Made by a program: the position numbers and the translations under genes. The notes beneath the pieces are model-generated. The model was not told the origin of the DNA. It saw only the letters and a list, made by a program, of their open reading frames with translations, and did no database searches. From JBDKFK01 sp039798745 (lineage in GTDB: Bacteria > Patescibacteriota > Microgenomatia > UBA1406 > GWC2-37-13), in assembly GCA_039798745.1 (NCBI GenBank), contig JBDKFK010000012.1, positions 1-44,510 on the forward strand: 44,510 nucleotides of DNA. Direction: 5' to 3'. Within the stretch, counting starts at the first letter, position 1; every line of letters begins with the position of its first letter. This document shows, piece after piece, positions 1-8,378 of the stretch.

Positions 1-366
1 ATCTGAAAAGGTTATTACAACCTTGTCAGTGGTCATCTCAACGCCGAGACCATACTTTCCCATAAGTTCAACAAAACGATCGCGGCATTTGCTATCGACG
101 ATCGCAGGATCAAACTGCAGGTCGGCAGCATACCACAAACCGTCTACACGTGTCAGAGAAAATGTTACAGGAACCCGGCCCAGACAGCTGCGCTGAGTTG
201 TGGTCAGCGCGGCAACCTGCGTACCCCAGGTACGTGCGTTGCTTCTCACTCGTGGCCGTTCAAGATGGAGCTGCCGCTGGATACTGACAGGAACAGTGAC
301 ATATATATACGTCTTCTGTACCCACACTACAGTTCCGTTAACTCGATCGAGTATGACATCTGTCAT
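1..366 (-). CDS. Hypothetical orphan protein, 3'-truncated by window edge
   Basis: The frame is open from ATG at 366-364 to the window edge (122 codons, no stop), so the C-terminus is missing. The start overlaps the TGA of the upstream gene as ATGA (363-366) and is preceded by a strong SD, AAGGAGG, about 5 nt upstream inside that gene. The visible protein begins MTDVILDRV and is soluble-looking and beta-rich, with no signal peptide, membrane segment or motif I recognise. It is translationally coupled to the two-TM protein at 363-947. Base composition is GC-richer than in the glycosyltransferase genes. The reading frame is secure; the function is unknown. Confidence 0.75.
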   Translation of the reverse strand, partial: MTDVILDRVNGTVVWVQKTYIYVTVPVSIQRQLHLERPRVRSNARTWGTQVAALTTTQRSCLGRVPVTFSLTRVDGLWYAADLQFDPAIVDSKCRDRFVELMGKYGLGVEMTTDKVVITFSD

Positions 367-947
367 TCACCCTCCTTGTCTGTTTTCAGCTTCATCAGCT
401 GAAGTCGCTTACTCACCCATATCTGATACGAAACACTCGCGTCGGCGAGAAGTTCCTCAGCAGTTCCTGATTCAACAGTGGTACCCGGCCGGAAAGACAT
501 CACCGCATACGCAAAGACTGCAGTTGGGTTGAACTCTTTGTCAAACATGCCATGCATGACGACAGGAGTTCCAAGCCGTTTCTTAGCCTCAACATAGAGG
601 ATGTCTTCGTCAGTGTTGAACGTGATGATCGGATAGGATCGCAACAGCCGGAGGAATTCTTCGAGGTCTACATCGCGGATAGTAAATTCATTTCTGTCAC
701 CTGGGTCATGACCCTCGACAGCAGTCATGAACAGTACCGCGATAGGGTACTTCATGAAGAATCCCTTGATACGCTGCGTCAGTGGTATTTCTACCATCGC
801 AATCAGGACTACGGTACACCAGAACAGGAAAAAGAAGAGCGGCAACGAGAATCCAAGATACTTAAACCACACCACTAACGCGATGAAGCTAAGTATCAGA
901 AGAAGTAGCCGTTCCAACCGATATGCCTTGAGACTAAAGACAAGCAT
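363..947 (-). CDS. Hypothetical membrane protein with two N-terminal TM segments
   Basis: 194 aa. Two hydrophobic segments at about residues 12-30 and 33-52 form a hairpin anchor, followed by a roughly 140-residue soluble, acidic region (EEFLRLLRSYP, then AKKRLGTPVVMHG). I recognise no catalytic motif. The start is fixed by an AAAAAGGAGG SD four bases upstream of the ATG. The gene heads a unit with the truncated gene downstream (ATGA overlap). It belongs to the SD-led, GC-richer orphan class of this window, and its leader (948-1090) carries a GGAGC/GCTCC hairpin just before the SD. Function unknown. The antisense open frames over it look like shadows. Confidence 0.8.
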   Translation of the reverse strand: MLVFSLKAYRLERLLLLILSFIALVVWFKYLGFSLPLFFFLFWCTVVLIAMVEIPLTQRIKGFFMKYPIAVLFMTAVEGHDPGDRNEFTIRDVDLEEFLRLLRSYPIITFNTDEDILYVEAKKRLGTPVVMHGMFDKEFNPTAVFAYAVMSFRPGTTVESGTAEELLADASVSYQIWVSKRLQLMKLKTDKEGE

Positions 948-1090
948 TCTGCCTCCTTTTTAGGTAACGAGTGCTCCAATGGGGGAGGAGCAACAAGGGG
1001 TCGTAACATCTTGTAATAGAGCGCGGGGAGTTCACATCTTCCGATATGAAAGACTTATATTTTACACTATTGGCTTAAGAATGGGGTAGT
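948..1090 (-). promoter_or_regulatory. 5' leader with hairpin before a strong SD
   Basis: This intergenic stretch lies upstream of the orphan pair at 1-947. On the minus strand a GCTCC...GGAGC hairpin (973-991) ends 11 nt before the SD at about 952-958. The hairpin's 5' arm contains CTCCTCC, which could also pair with the SD, so an SD-sequestering alternative fold is possible (inference). An AT-rich patch at about 1048-1066 may hold the promoter, but no clear -35/-10 pair is visible. Confidence 0.45.
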
Positions 1091-2311
1091 TTAATAACCA
1101 AAGAAAGCGAGAAAATTGCGGATAAGATCATCCCACCACGAGGTAGACTGTGGTTCCATGATAACATTGTATGTTTGTTTATGTCCTTTTTGCGTGTCTA
1201 TCTTTGTAATTACTGTCACATAGCCGCTTTTTATGAAACGAAGATTAGAGTCCTCTAAAAGTGGCATTGCATAATGATCATTATCACTATATACACGTCT
1301 TTCAGGGCCTGAAATAAGTACATTCGATAGTTTTTTGCCCTTCGTATCTGTTATAGAACCTTCAACCAGGTATGGACGATAAAATGAGGTTAACGTATCA
1401 ACGCCTGTTCTCTTCACTGCACCTGTCCAAAGTTGGGTACTGCCACCTTTATTTACCCAGTAATTAACCCCTACAACATTCTCATCTTTTATAAGAAGAC
1501 TGAGTGTTCTATGAATATAATCCGCCTGTTCCTGCTCTGTCATGTCGCCCTGTATATCGGGAATAGGCGCTCCGAACTCTCCCAGTACAACTTTGCCTCC
1601 GCTGCTTTCCGCGTATGATTTGAGATCGTCAGCAAGCTGTTCTGGAGTTTTTACATAATGGTCAACAGTAATGATGCCATCAAGTGCCCTAGTTGTATCG
1701 CGATCCATTACAAGACGGGCTACGTCGCCGTTCATAGAATAATAATTGGCAGTCACTTTTTTACCTATTTTTTTAAAGTTTGCTTTAACGATATCATACT
1801 CACTTATAAGGAATGTCCTATACTCTTCTACATCTCCGGTTTCCCTTGGATCTCCCGGACCGCCGTTTTCACACTCGGGACATGAAACAAATATATCGCC
1901 GTCTTCAAATATATCGGGATGGTCAAGAATAAAACGGTCAACTTTTTGTGTATGCTCAGCCCGATCAATCTTGCTATAGTCAAACCATCCTTCCCATCCG
2001 GAAAAATTACCGCGGAACCATACTTTAAGTTTATGTCGGCGTGCAGCTTTTACCCATCTCACTAAAAACGGAAAGAATTCGTCATCGTATGGAGTCGAGA
2101 TGGAAACATGGGTGGCACCCAGCGCGGCTATATTCCTGACCTGAGTGTCAATCTCGTCATCAAACTCGGGAGAAGATATCTTAGAGCGTGCTTCGTCGCG
2201 GGAATACTTCATCGTATCTACAGACTGTACCTCAAAAAAACGATCTGCCGCGTAAACGGGAGTATTGGCGAGGATCAATAATAGTGTACCTACAATAAGG
2301 AGTTTTTTCAT
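1091..2311 (-). CDS. Secreted TIM-barrel glycoside hydrolase-like protein with C-terminal Ig-like domain
   Basis: 406 aa. An N-terminal signal peptide (MKKLLIVGTLLLILA, likely cleavage after A21 in VYA-AD) predicts export. Residues about 25-312 resemble a cellulase/GH5-type (beta/alpha)8 barrel. Two acidic residues sit where that clan keeps its acid/base and nucleophile: E147 in CPECENG and E245 in VVLGEFG. Residues about 313-406 look like a carboxypeptidase-regulatory/Ig-like beta domain (VEGSITDTKGK start). It has its own extended -10 promoter about 15 nt upstream and no SD. It follows two GT-C glycosyltransferase genes, so a role in trimming or remodelling the surface glycan is plausible. 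The substrate cannot be assigned. Barrel call moderate; exact GH family uncertain. Confidence 0.65.
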   Translation of the reverse strand: MKKLLIVGTLLLILANTPVYAADRFFEVQSVDTMKYSRDEARSKISSPEFDDEIDTQVRNIAALGATHVSISTPYDDEFFPFLVRWVKAARRHKLKVWFRGNFSGWEGWFDYSKIDRAEHTQKVDRFILDHPDIFEDGDIFVSCPECENGGPGDPRETGDVEEYRTFLISEYDIVKANFKKIGKKVTANYYSMNGDVARLVMDRDTTRALDGIITVDHYVKTPEQLADDLKSYAESSGGKVVLGEFGAPIPDIQGDMTEQEQADYIHRTLSLLIKDENVVGVNYWVNKGGSTQLWTGAVKRTGVDTLTSFYRPYLVEGSITDTKGKKLSNVLISGPERRVYSDNDHYAMPLLEDSNLRFIKSGYVTVITKIDTQKGHKQTYNVIMEPQSTSWWDDLIRNFLAFFGY

Positions 2312-2326
2312 ACGTTGCTGATATTG

Positions 2327-2335
2327 ATTATATCA
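2327..2335 (-). promoter_or_regulatory. Extended -10 promoter of the secreted hydrolase gene
   Basis: On the minus strand the sequence reads TGA-TATAAT (hexamer 2327-2332), about 15 nt before the ATG at 2311. Transcription would start only a few bases before the start codon, leaving no room for an SD. The hexamer overlaps a 7-bp inverted repeat (CTGATAT...ATATCAG). Confidence 0.55.
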
Positions 2336-2345
2336 GTATACGATC

Positions 2346-3986
2346 TTACTTAACATTCTCTTTTCGCTTAAAGATAAGAATTTCCGGAGAGGTATACGCC
2401 TTTTCGAAGTATTTATAGAGTCTTCCCTGCGTTTTGGGATTGTCCAGCAGGTTTCTCCATACCGTGTCATTTTTCTGCATTATAATCCAGCGGGCGTATT
2501 TGTCAGGCTGAACGAGAGACTCTTCCCAGTATGGTTTATTTCCGATGTAGATAATATCCTGCATCTTAAATCCTGAGCGTACGATACTTACTGTACGGGC
2601 GTAATCATCAAGAAGGACGATACCGTAATCGTAGTGCTCTTTTATCCAGAATTCCGCGTCCGGACGTTTGGCTCGTGACAACCCCACCGAACCGTCTGCC
2701 AGAGTAATAATGCGAGAATAGCCGACCGTATAAAGGAACAACTGAAATAATAGGAGTGTTACAATTACAACTCTGCCCGTAACTTTACTGTTCATGAAGA
2801 GAAATGCCACAAAGAATGCTACAGTAGGAATCATCATTATTCCGTATCTTACATTAAAAAGTGTCCACTCAAATGTTGTAGGTGTAATATGCGGGATAAA
2901 AATAACTGACTGACCGACAAACATGGTGTATACATTGAATACAAAAGGAACAGAGAACATGATCATTATGTAAAATCTGTGCTTGTCTGCTTTATGAAAT
3001 GCATAGGTAATAAATCCTAACAGAGCTATAAGAAACGGAAGAATACCCGCATTACTTAATACCGTCACTGCATAGTAGCCTAAAGCCATGAGAATATGTT
3101 TGTACGCAGGCAATTCACCGCGGGCCAGCCAACTCTGCTGTTGTGACTTGGCTGAGAACGAACTGTTGGTAAAGTAAAAGGGATCTCCCAGAATAAGATA
3201 TCCCCAGATAAGCCACAGCAGGATTCCAAAGAAAGCAAGTGTCGCGAACATAACAACCTGTCCTTCTGCTGTCTGAAAATTTTTGAACAGCCATTTAAGG
3301 TTTTTTTTCTTGAGCGCTTCGATAGTTGCCTTAAGAGGAAAGTGAATTAAAACTACTATCATCGCTTCAAAAATAACCAGGAACCAGCCGTCATAACGGC
3401 TCAGCGATGCAAGAAAGCCAAAGAGCGCGGCAAAAATGAGCGAGATGGCGTCCTGGGGATTCTTTATAAATTTTATAAAGAAATAACTGGATACCATAAA
3501 AAACATGATAAGAGGAAGCTCGGTCATAGGTGTGGACTGCATATACAGAACGTTCAGATTGAGCGCGAAAACCATAAACGCTATAAACGAGCTGAGTTTG
3601 TGCTTTGTAAGATAATAAAATGTTCTATATACAAAAATGCTACTGATGACATACGAAAAACCCGATACTATCGAGCCTGCCAAACCCGTTCGCCAAAGTG
3701 TATCAAAGTACACAAAAGGCACCATCATAAGATGTGGTATTGGAAGCCAGATGCCGCCCATCTGAGCAAAGCCTGAAGTTATACTGTGAATAATACGTTT
3801 GGCAATATTAAGATGTGATTCAGCGTCGCCATAGGTTATGATGCGATCGTTTGTATACGATAAATAGGTTGCGATAACGGCAAAAAGTATAGCAAGCGGC
3901 ACGATAAGTTTATCCAGAGGAATAGCTTCAAGCTTTTCTTTCCACAACGATAGCTTGTGCTTACTAATTGAAAAATTAAGTTTCAT
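2346..3986 (-). CDS. GT-C type membrane glycosyltransferase (ArnT/PMT-like)
   Basis: 546 aa polytopic membrane protein with roughly eleven hydrophobic segments, the first at about residues 27-45. The first extracytoplasmic loop carries TYGDAESHLN (D54, E56). An acidic residue in this loop is the hallmark of GT-C transferases that take sugar from polyprenyl-phosphate donors. The C-terminal 100 residues form a soluble extracytoplasmic domain (DYGIVLLDDYARTVSIV). The gene overlaps the upstream GT-C gene by 11 bp, so the two are co-expressed. The family is known for transferring a lipid-linked sugar on the outer face of the membrane; donor and acceptor are unknown here. No SD before the ATG. Confidence 0.8.
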   Translation of the reverse strand: MKLNFSISKHKLSLWKEKLEAIPLDKLIVPLAILFAVIATYLSYTNDRIITYGDAESHLNIAKRIIHSITSGFAQMGGIWLPIPHLMMVPFVYFDTLWRTGLAGSIVSGFSYVISSIFVYRTFYYLTKHKLSSFIAFMVFALNLNVLYMQSTPMTELPLIMFFMVSSYFFIKFIKNPQDAISLIFAALFGFLASLSRYDGWFLVIFEAMIVVLIHFPLKATIEALKKKNLKWLFKNFQTAEGQVVMFATLAFFGILLWLIWGYLILGDPFYFTNSSFSAKSQQQSWLARGELPAYKHILMALGYYAVTVLSNAGILPFLIALLGFITYAFHKADKHRFYIMIMFSVPFVFNVYTMFVGQSVIFIPHITPTTFEWTLFNVRYGIMMIPTVAFFVAFLFMNSKVTGRVVIVTLLLFQLFLYTVGYSRIITLADGSVGLSRAKRPDAEFWIKEHYDYGIVLLDDYARTVSIVRSGFKMQDIIYIGNKPYWEESLVQPDKYARWIIMQKNDTVWRNLLDNPKTQGRLYKYFEKAYTSPEILIFKRKENVK

Positions 3987-5508
3987 CTTTATAAAGCATC
4001 GGAACTATAAACAGGAGAATGTAACACGTGACTACAGCGGTTACAAAAAGGATTGTATAGTACTGCTGCAACGACATTATCTGAGAAAAATATTCGTTGA
4101 ATACAAAACTACTGCTTTTTCCGCTCATCAGGAAGTCGTAGTTATGCAGGAAGTTATACTTCATCTTTAAAAAGTCTGCCTCTACTTTAGGGGGAACAGC
4201 GTTGGTTGTTACTGCTCCCATAAACGCAATCGCTGAAGAGTAGGTAAATAATATAAGAGTCAGTAGCTTTGCCCACAGATGTTTGCCGTATTTCTGTAAC
4301 CAGATGCCTATAAAGATAGAAAGTACAGCCAATGACGGGATCATGTAGCGTGGGCCGAAAGCCCATCCGCCCCAGGGATCTCCCCAGCTGGAATACAGGA
4401 AAAAGTGCACGCCTATTGTACCGAGAATGGCGTTAAGCTCACTGTTCAGTCTCTTGAGCACGCTGAATATGCCTAATACCGCAAGAATATAAATAGGCGC
4501 GTAGAGAAATATTCCCCGGTCAGCAGAAATGAGCAGAGTATAAGGACTAAACGGTATATTTTCCTCCTGGAAGAACCCCGATACATTTTTTTCGGACTGT
4601 AGTTTTTTGAGCAGCTGCTCGCCTTTGCGGGTGCCTTCTTCTTTGGTTTGCAGGAACTGTTTGTATCCTATGATACTTCCGCTGAGCTTGGTCGGGGAGC
4701 CGAAGTTTACATAGTTATAATAGCCATGCAACGCGGTAATAAGGACAAAAGCGATAGCGGTGATTATGCCGCTGAGACGTATGGAAATGGTAAGTTTTTT
4801 TTCAGTCTGTTTAAGAGGAAAGGTAGAAAAAGCGAGATATATCATTACCGGTAACATAAGCACACCGTTAGGATAATCTATACCTATTGCCAATCCATAA
4901 CTGACCCATACATACAAAGCCCAGAGCCAGCTAAATTTTTCTTCCTTACGATACCGCCAAACAGCGTATAGTGAGGACGTAATAAAGAATGCGGTGACAT
5001 GGTGTTGGTACAGCGTATTTGAGTAACTTAGAGCAATAGAACCGAACGCAAATATAAGAGGTGCCAGAAATGAAGGTCCGACAGAAAGTTTAAACATATC
5101 CCGGCATATCCGGAACAGAACAACGATATTGAGTAACGCAAATACGCTTATAACAGCATAGGTTGCTACCTGACCAAGGTTAAACAGTGAACCTATAAGG
5201 TAAAAGGGCAGTGCCAGGAGCGATATACCGGGCGCAAAATATACATAAAAACGGCCGTCGATATAGCCTACATCGGGAAACGCAGCCTCAGCAAGTTCTT
5301 TTGATAAGGAAAATCGGTGATTATTGGCAAGAGACAAGACCAGAATATATCGTCCGCGTTCGGGGGACAGTTCAAATGGTTTAGAGGCCTGATCAAGGTT
5401 ATTTTTTATCAGGTAACCGGGAGCATTGCCCGGGATACCACGAAGGGTGGCAAGGTATAGCACCGCCGAAACCACGAGTATCAGTATAAATAATAGCTTG
5501 GTTTTCAT
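3976..5508 (-). CDS. GT-C type membrane glycosyltransferase, GT39/83-like
   Basis: 510 aa, about ten TM segments. The N-terminal segment at residues 3-20 is followed by a long loop with VGYIDGRFYVYFAPG leading straight into a TM helix. This G-x-Y-Y...P-G pattern is common in dolichyl/undecaprenyl-phosphate-sugar glycosyltransferases of the PMT/ArnT type. A later loop has YQHHVTAFF, and SWGDPWGGWAFGPRYMIP is a typical late extracytoplasmic motif. First gene of a two-gene operon with the 546-aa GT-C gene (11-bp overlap). Its promoter region holds an extended -10 and a perfect 17-bp palindrome. Role: transfer of lipid-linked sugar outside the membrane. Specificity unknown. Confidence 0.78.
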   Translation of the reverse strand: MKTKLLFILILVVSAVLYLATLRGIPGNAPGYLIKNNLDQASKPFELSPERGRYILVLSLANNHRFSLSKELAEAAFPDVGYIDGRFYVYFAPGISLLALPFYLIGSLFNLGQVATYAVISVFALLNIVVLFRICRDMFKLSVGPSFLAPLIFAFGSIALSYSNTLYQHHVTAFFITSSLYAVWRYRKEEKFSWLWALYVWVSYGLAIGIDYPNGVLMLPVMIYLAFSTFPLKQTEKKLTISIRLSGIITAIAFVLITALHGYYNYVNFGSPTKLSGSIIGYKQFLQTKEEGTRKGEQLLKKLQSEKNVSGFFQEENIPFSPYTLLISADRGIFLYAPIYILAVLGIFSVLKRLNSELNAILGTIGVHFFLYSSWGDPWGGWAFGPRYMIPSLAVLSIFIGIWLQKYGKHLWAKLLTLILFTYSSAIAFMGAVTTNAVPPKVEADFLKMKYNFLHNYDFLMSGKSSSFVFNEYFSQIMSLQQYYTILFVTAVVTCYILLFIVPMLYKDET

Positions 5509-5526
5509 ATCTCTTTAAAAACAATT

Positions 5527-5552
5527 ATAGGATAGTATCCTATATTATAACA
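5527..5552 (-). promoter_or_regulatory. Extended -10 promoter with adjacent palindrome
   Basis: On the minus strand TGT-TATAAT (hexamer 5544-5549) is followed immediately by a perfect 17-bp palindrome, ATAGGATA-C-TATCCTAT (5527-5543), about 18 nt before the ATG at 5508. The palindrome covers the expected transcription start, a natural place for an operator. A second TATAAT overlaps its downstream edge. Confidence 0.55.
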
Positions 5553-5589
5553 AATTATTGCTAAATGCCAAACCAAAAAGTGGACCAAG

Positions 5590-6348
5590 TTATAGGTCCT
5601 GCTTTCTTGACTTAAAAACGACCGCTTCAAAATCTATTTCTTTGTGTTTTATGAGCATAAGTATGAGCGATCCCAGAGCAAACGGAGGCATATACTGCTT
5701 TGATTTTAGCGAAACAAACGTATTCACCGTACCCGGCATAAGACAGCTTACTCTTACTCCATGAGGTTTGAGCTCCTTGTTGAGCGCGAATGAAAACCCT
5801 TCAATAGCATATTTAGTGGTTGCGTACATTACTTTTGTCGCCGCAACATTGGTGTTATGACTAATTTTGGAACCTATATTAATAATAAGGCCTTCCTTGC
5901 GTTTTTTCATGAGAGGAAGCACTTCACGCGACATCAGAAAAGCACCCTTAACATTGGTATCCATAATTCGGTCATATTCCTTTTCAGTGATCTCGTCAAG
6001 TGGCTTATCAAGGAAGCTTCCGGCATTGTTTATGAGTACATCTATTTTCCCGAACTGTTCAATTACTTCGTGAATCATTTTCTCTACATTTTTTTCGTTT
6101 GTCACATCACCTTCAAGCAACAGAACCTTCTTGTCATCTTGGTAGACTTTTTCCAGATCTGAGCGACTACGTGACATCACTGCCACTGAAGCCTCTTCTC
6201 TCATGAGAACCTCGGCAATTGCTTTACCTATGCCCCGGCTTGCCCCTGTTATTACGACCACTGTGTCTTTTAGGTCTGACGACTCAGGTGCCTGGTAGAC
6301 AGGTTCAACAAAGAGAGAACTAATTATACGTTTAATTGTATCTATCAT
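5590..6348 (-). CDS. Short-chain dehydrogenase/reductase
   Basis: 252 aa, classical SDR with a Rossmann fold. The cofactor motif TGASRGIG is at residues 34-41, NNAG at 107-110, and the catalytic set is S160, Y175 and K179 (YATTK). A short N-terminal extension (residues 1-24) precedes the first beta strand. It is the last gene of the five-gene minus-strand operon that starts at 11701, and its ATG overlaps the stop of the GT4 gene by 4 bp. In a polysaccharide operon such an enzyme may reduce or oxidise a sugar nucleotide or a lipid head group, but classical SDRs are too promiscuous to assign a substrate. Family call firm. Confidence 0.88.
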   Translation of the reverse strand: MIDTIKRIISSLFVEPVYQAPESSDLKDTVVVITGASRGIGKAIAEVLMREEASVAVMSRSRSDLEKVYQDDKKVLLLEGDVTNEKNVEKMIHEVIEQFGKIDVLINNAGSFLDKPLDEITEKEYDRIMDTNVKGAFLMSREVLPLMKKRKEGLIINIGSKISHNTNVAATKVMYATTKYAIEGFSFALNKELKPHGVRVSCLMPGTVNTFVSLKSKQYMPPFALGSLILMLIKHKEIDFEAVVFKSRKQDL

Positions 6349-7580
6349 AGATATTTTACGTTCCAGTTACGTTTCATACTTTTATTGGACCCGTTCTTGA
6401 GGGTTAGAGAGTGATAGAGTTGATCCATTTTTTCTGCAACCATCCTCCACGACATCTGTAGTCCGAACGCACGGTTTTTCTCCATCATATCTTTAATTTC
6501 CTTTGTATCTCTATGTTCTAAAATATACTTTATTTTCGAAGCAACAGTAAGGTAATCGTTTGTTTCGACACAATACCCGTTGACTCCGTCTTTGACCAGA
6601 AGCGGCAGAGCAGTATTGTTGGCTACAATACAGGGCAAAGCCTGACTGAGGCCTTCGTGTACTACATTACAGAAACTTTCCCACATTGCCATATGCACCA
6701 TCATCTGGGCTTTTTTAATAACAAAATATTTATCTACTCCACGGATAACGCCGGCAAAGAACACACGGTTTTCAAGCTGTAGTTCTTTGGTAAGGTTAAT
6801 AAGTTTGGTCTTATAGTCCTCATCGCCTACCGGTCCCACGATTACATAGTTGATGTGAGCGGGAAGTAACGCAAGAGCGCGGATGGTTGTTTCGTAATTC
6901 TTTATGGGATAGACACGGCCGACCTGAATAATGTACGTTCCCCATTCACGGACCTTTGCTTTTATTTCCGGACTGGACAGCAGTTCGACATTCATATAAG
7001 CCTCGTCCTCAATGCCGTTTGAGATAACGACAACCTTATTCGAAAGTACTCGTTTTGAAACAATCTCATTTCGTTCCCACTCTGAAACTGCCCGTACACC
7101 ATCGACAGAGGCATTTATCATAAATGTGCCGACAGTAAAGTGATAGAATCGCTTAATCCTGGCTACAAACTTAGAAAAAATGCGCCATTCCGGATTGAAT
7201 CCTCCATGAGGTGTAAGAACGAGAGCAAACTTTTTTCTTCCTATAAATTTAAGATACATGCTATAGAGCATTACATATAGATGTGGCACTACGTTAAAGT
7301 TATGGAGAGCTACTATATCGGCTTTATCCCAGTTTATTTTGGGAAAGTAACCACTCCACGTAAATTTGTAGCGTTTCACGGTAATATTGCGTATAACTTC
7401 TTTTTTCGGCAGACAATTTTTTTCGGTCAATGTGTCGGCTGAGGTATGAATAGTTATATTCCAACCGCTTTCGGCAAGAACCGCGTATGTTTCCATAATA
7501 TTAGTCTCGATACCTGCAGCTACAGGATAAAAATACTTACTTATGATATGGATTTGTTTATGTTTTTTATGGCTTCTCAT
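6345..7580 (-). CDS. Glycosyltransferase family 4 (GT-B fold)
   Basis: 411 aa. The N-terminal half begins HIISKYFYPVAAGIET, the typical GT4 first loop that contacts the acceptor. The C-terminal half has YIIQVGRVYPIKNYETTI (nucleotide-sugar domain start) and the E-x7-E signature in WESFCNVVHEGL, which binds the donor sugar nucleotide. Cytoplasmic, retaining transferase by family knowledge. Overlaps the deacetylase gene by 4 bp upstream and the SDR gene by 4 bp downstream, so it is translationally coupled in the operon. It probably adds one residue to the lipid-linked repeat unit. Donor and linkage cannot be read from sequence. Confidence 0.88.
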   Translation of the reverse strand: MRSHKKHKQIHIISKYFYPVAAGIETNIMETYAVLAESGWNITIHTSADTLTEKNCLPKKEVIRNITVKRYKFTWSGYFPKINWDKADIVALHNFNVVPHLYVMLYSMYLKFIGRKKFALVLTPHGGFNPEWRIFSKFVARIKRFYHFTVGTFMINASVDGVRAVSEWERNEIVSKRVLSNKVVVISNGIEDEAYMNVELLSSPEIKAKVREWGTYIIQVGRVYPIKNYETTIRALALLPAHINYVIVGPVGDEDYKTKLINLTKELQLENRVFFAGVIRGVDKYFVIKKAQMMVHMAMWESFCNVVHEGLSQALPCIVANNTALPLLVKDGVNGYCVETNDYLTVASKIKYILEHRDTKEIKDMMEKNRAFGLQMSWRMVAEKMDQLYHSLTLKNGSNKSMKRNWNVKYL

Positions 7581-8377
7581 AGATATGTACCTAAAAATGA
7601 ATTTTTAATAAAACGTCTAAATGCAATACATGATGGACTCATAATTGTCTTAAATTCTTCAAATGAATGGGTTTTATCTACACCTATGCGCGGTACCCGA
7701 AGAGGATCTGTAGCCGTGGATACCGTGTCATCGTCCATCGTTAATCCCATGTGATAACCGGCCTTTTGTACTGCTTCAATTACCCTGTCATTATATTTTC
7801 CCCGAGGGTATGCGATATAGTTGATATCCATTTGCAGTTCATCCTCCAGTTTTTGTTTTGAGCCTACTATCTCTGCTTCAATCTGCTCAGCATCAAGCGT
7901 CGCAAGATTGCTATGTGTCGCTGTATGAGAGCCTATTGTACAGCCAAACTGAGTCAGTTCAAGAAGATCGAGGTCCATCATAAGTTCTTTTTGTGTGCCC
8001 AGCTCCTCACGATTTGCGCCGTCAGGATGAGACAGAACAAATAATGTAGGTTTAATATTATAGTTTTCGAGTATCTGTTTGGTAGTGATAAGGTCCTTAT
8101 AGCCATCGTCAAATGTTATGGCGATTGAAGGTTTATTAAGTTTTCGTTTGTTGGCTATGATGTTTTCAACTTCTTCAAGAGATACAAAATCGTAGTGCTT
8201 CGCCAGATAATCAATCTGTTTTTTGAATTCACGAAATGAAATACTGAATCTCCATTCATTGTCACTGATGCTGTGATAGCACAGAATAGCCAACTGTGTT
8301 TTGCGGCCAATAAGATTATCTAGGCCGTGCAGGCTTTTGTAGATAAATCTCCGGAGTAATATTGCGAGTGATTTCAT
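7577..8377 (-). CDS. Polysaccharide deacetylase (NodB homology, CE4)
   Basis: 266 aa. The NodB motifs are present: TFDDGY (residues 88-93; the two Asp are the catalytic base and a metal ligand), SHTATHSNL (150-158; H151 and H155 bind the metal), and YPRGKYN (motif 3, with its Arg). No signal peptide or clear TM segment is visible, so it may act in the cytoplasm on lipid-linked sugar or be loosely membrane-associated. It would remove acetyl groups from N-acetylhexosamines. 1 bp separates it from the upstream GT2 gene and 4 bp of overlap joins it to the GT4 gene. Family call firm; substrate inferred from operon context. Confidence 0.88.
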   Translation of the reverse strand: MKSLAILLRRFIYKSLHGLDNLIGRKTQLAILCYHSISDNEWRFSISFREFKKQIDYLAKHYDFVSLEEVENIIANKRKLNKPSIAITFDDGYKDLITTKQILENYNIKPTLFVLSHPDGANREELGTQKELMMDLDLLELTQFGCTIGSHTATHSNLATLDAEQIEAEIVGSKQKLEDELQMDINYIAYPRGKYNDRVIEAVQKAGYHMGLTMDDDTVSTATDPLRVPRIGVDKTHSFEEFKTIMSPSCIAFRRFIKNSFLGTYL

Positions 8378-8378
8378 A

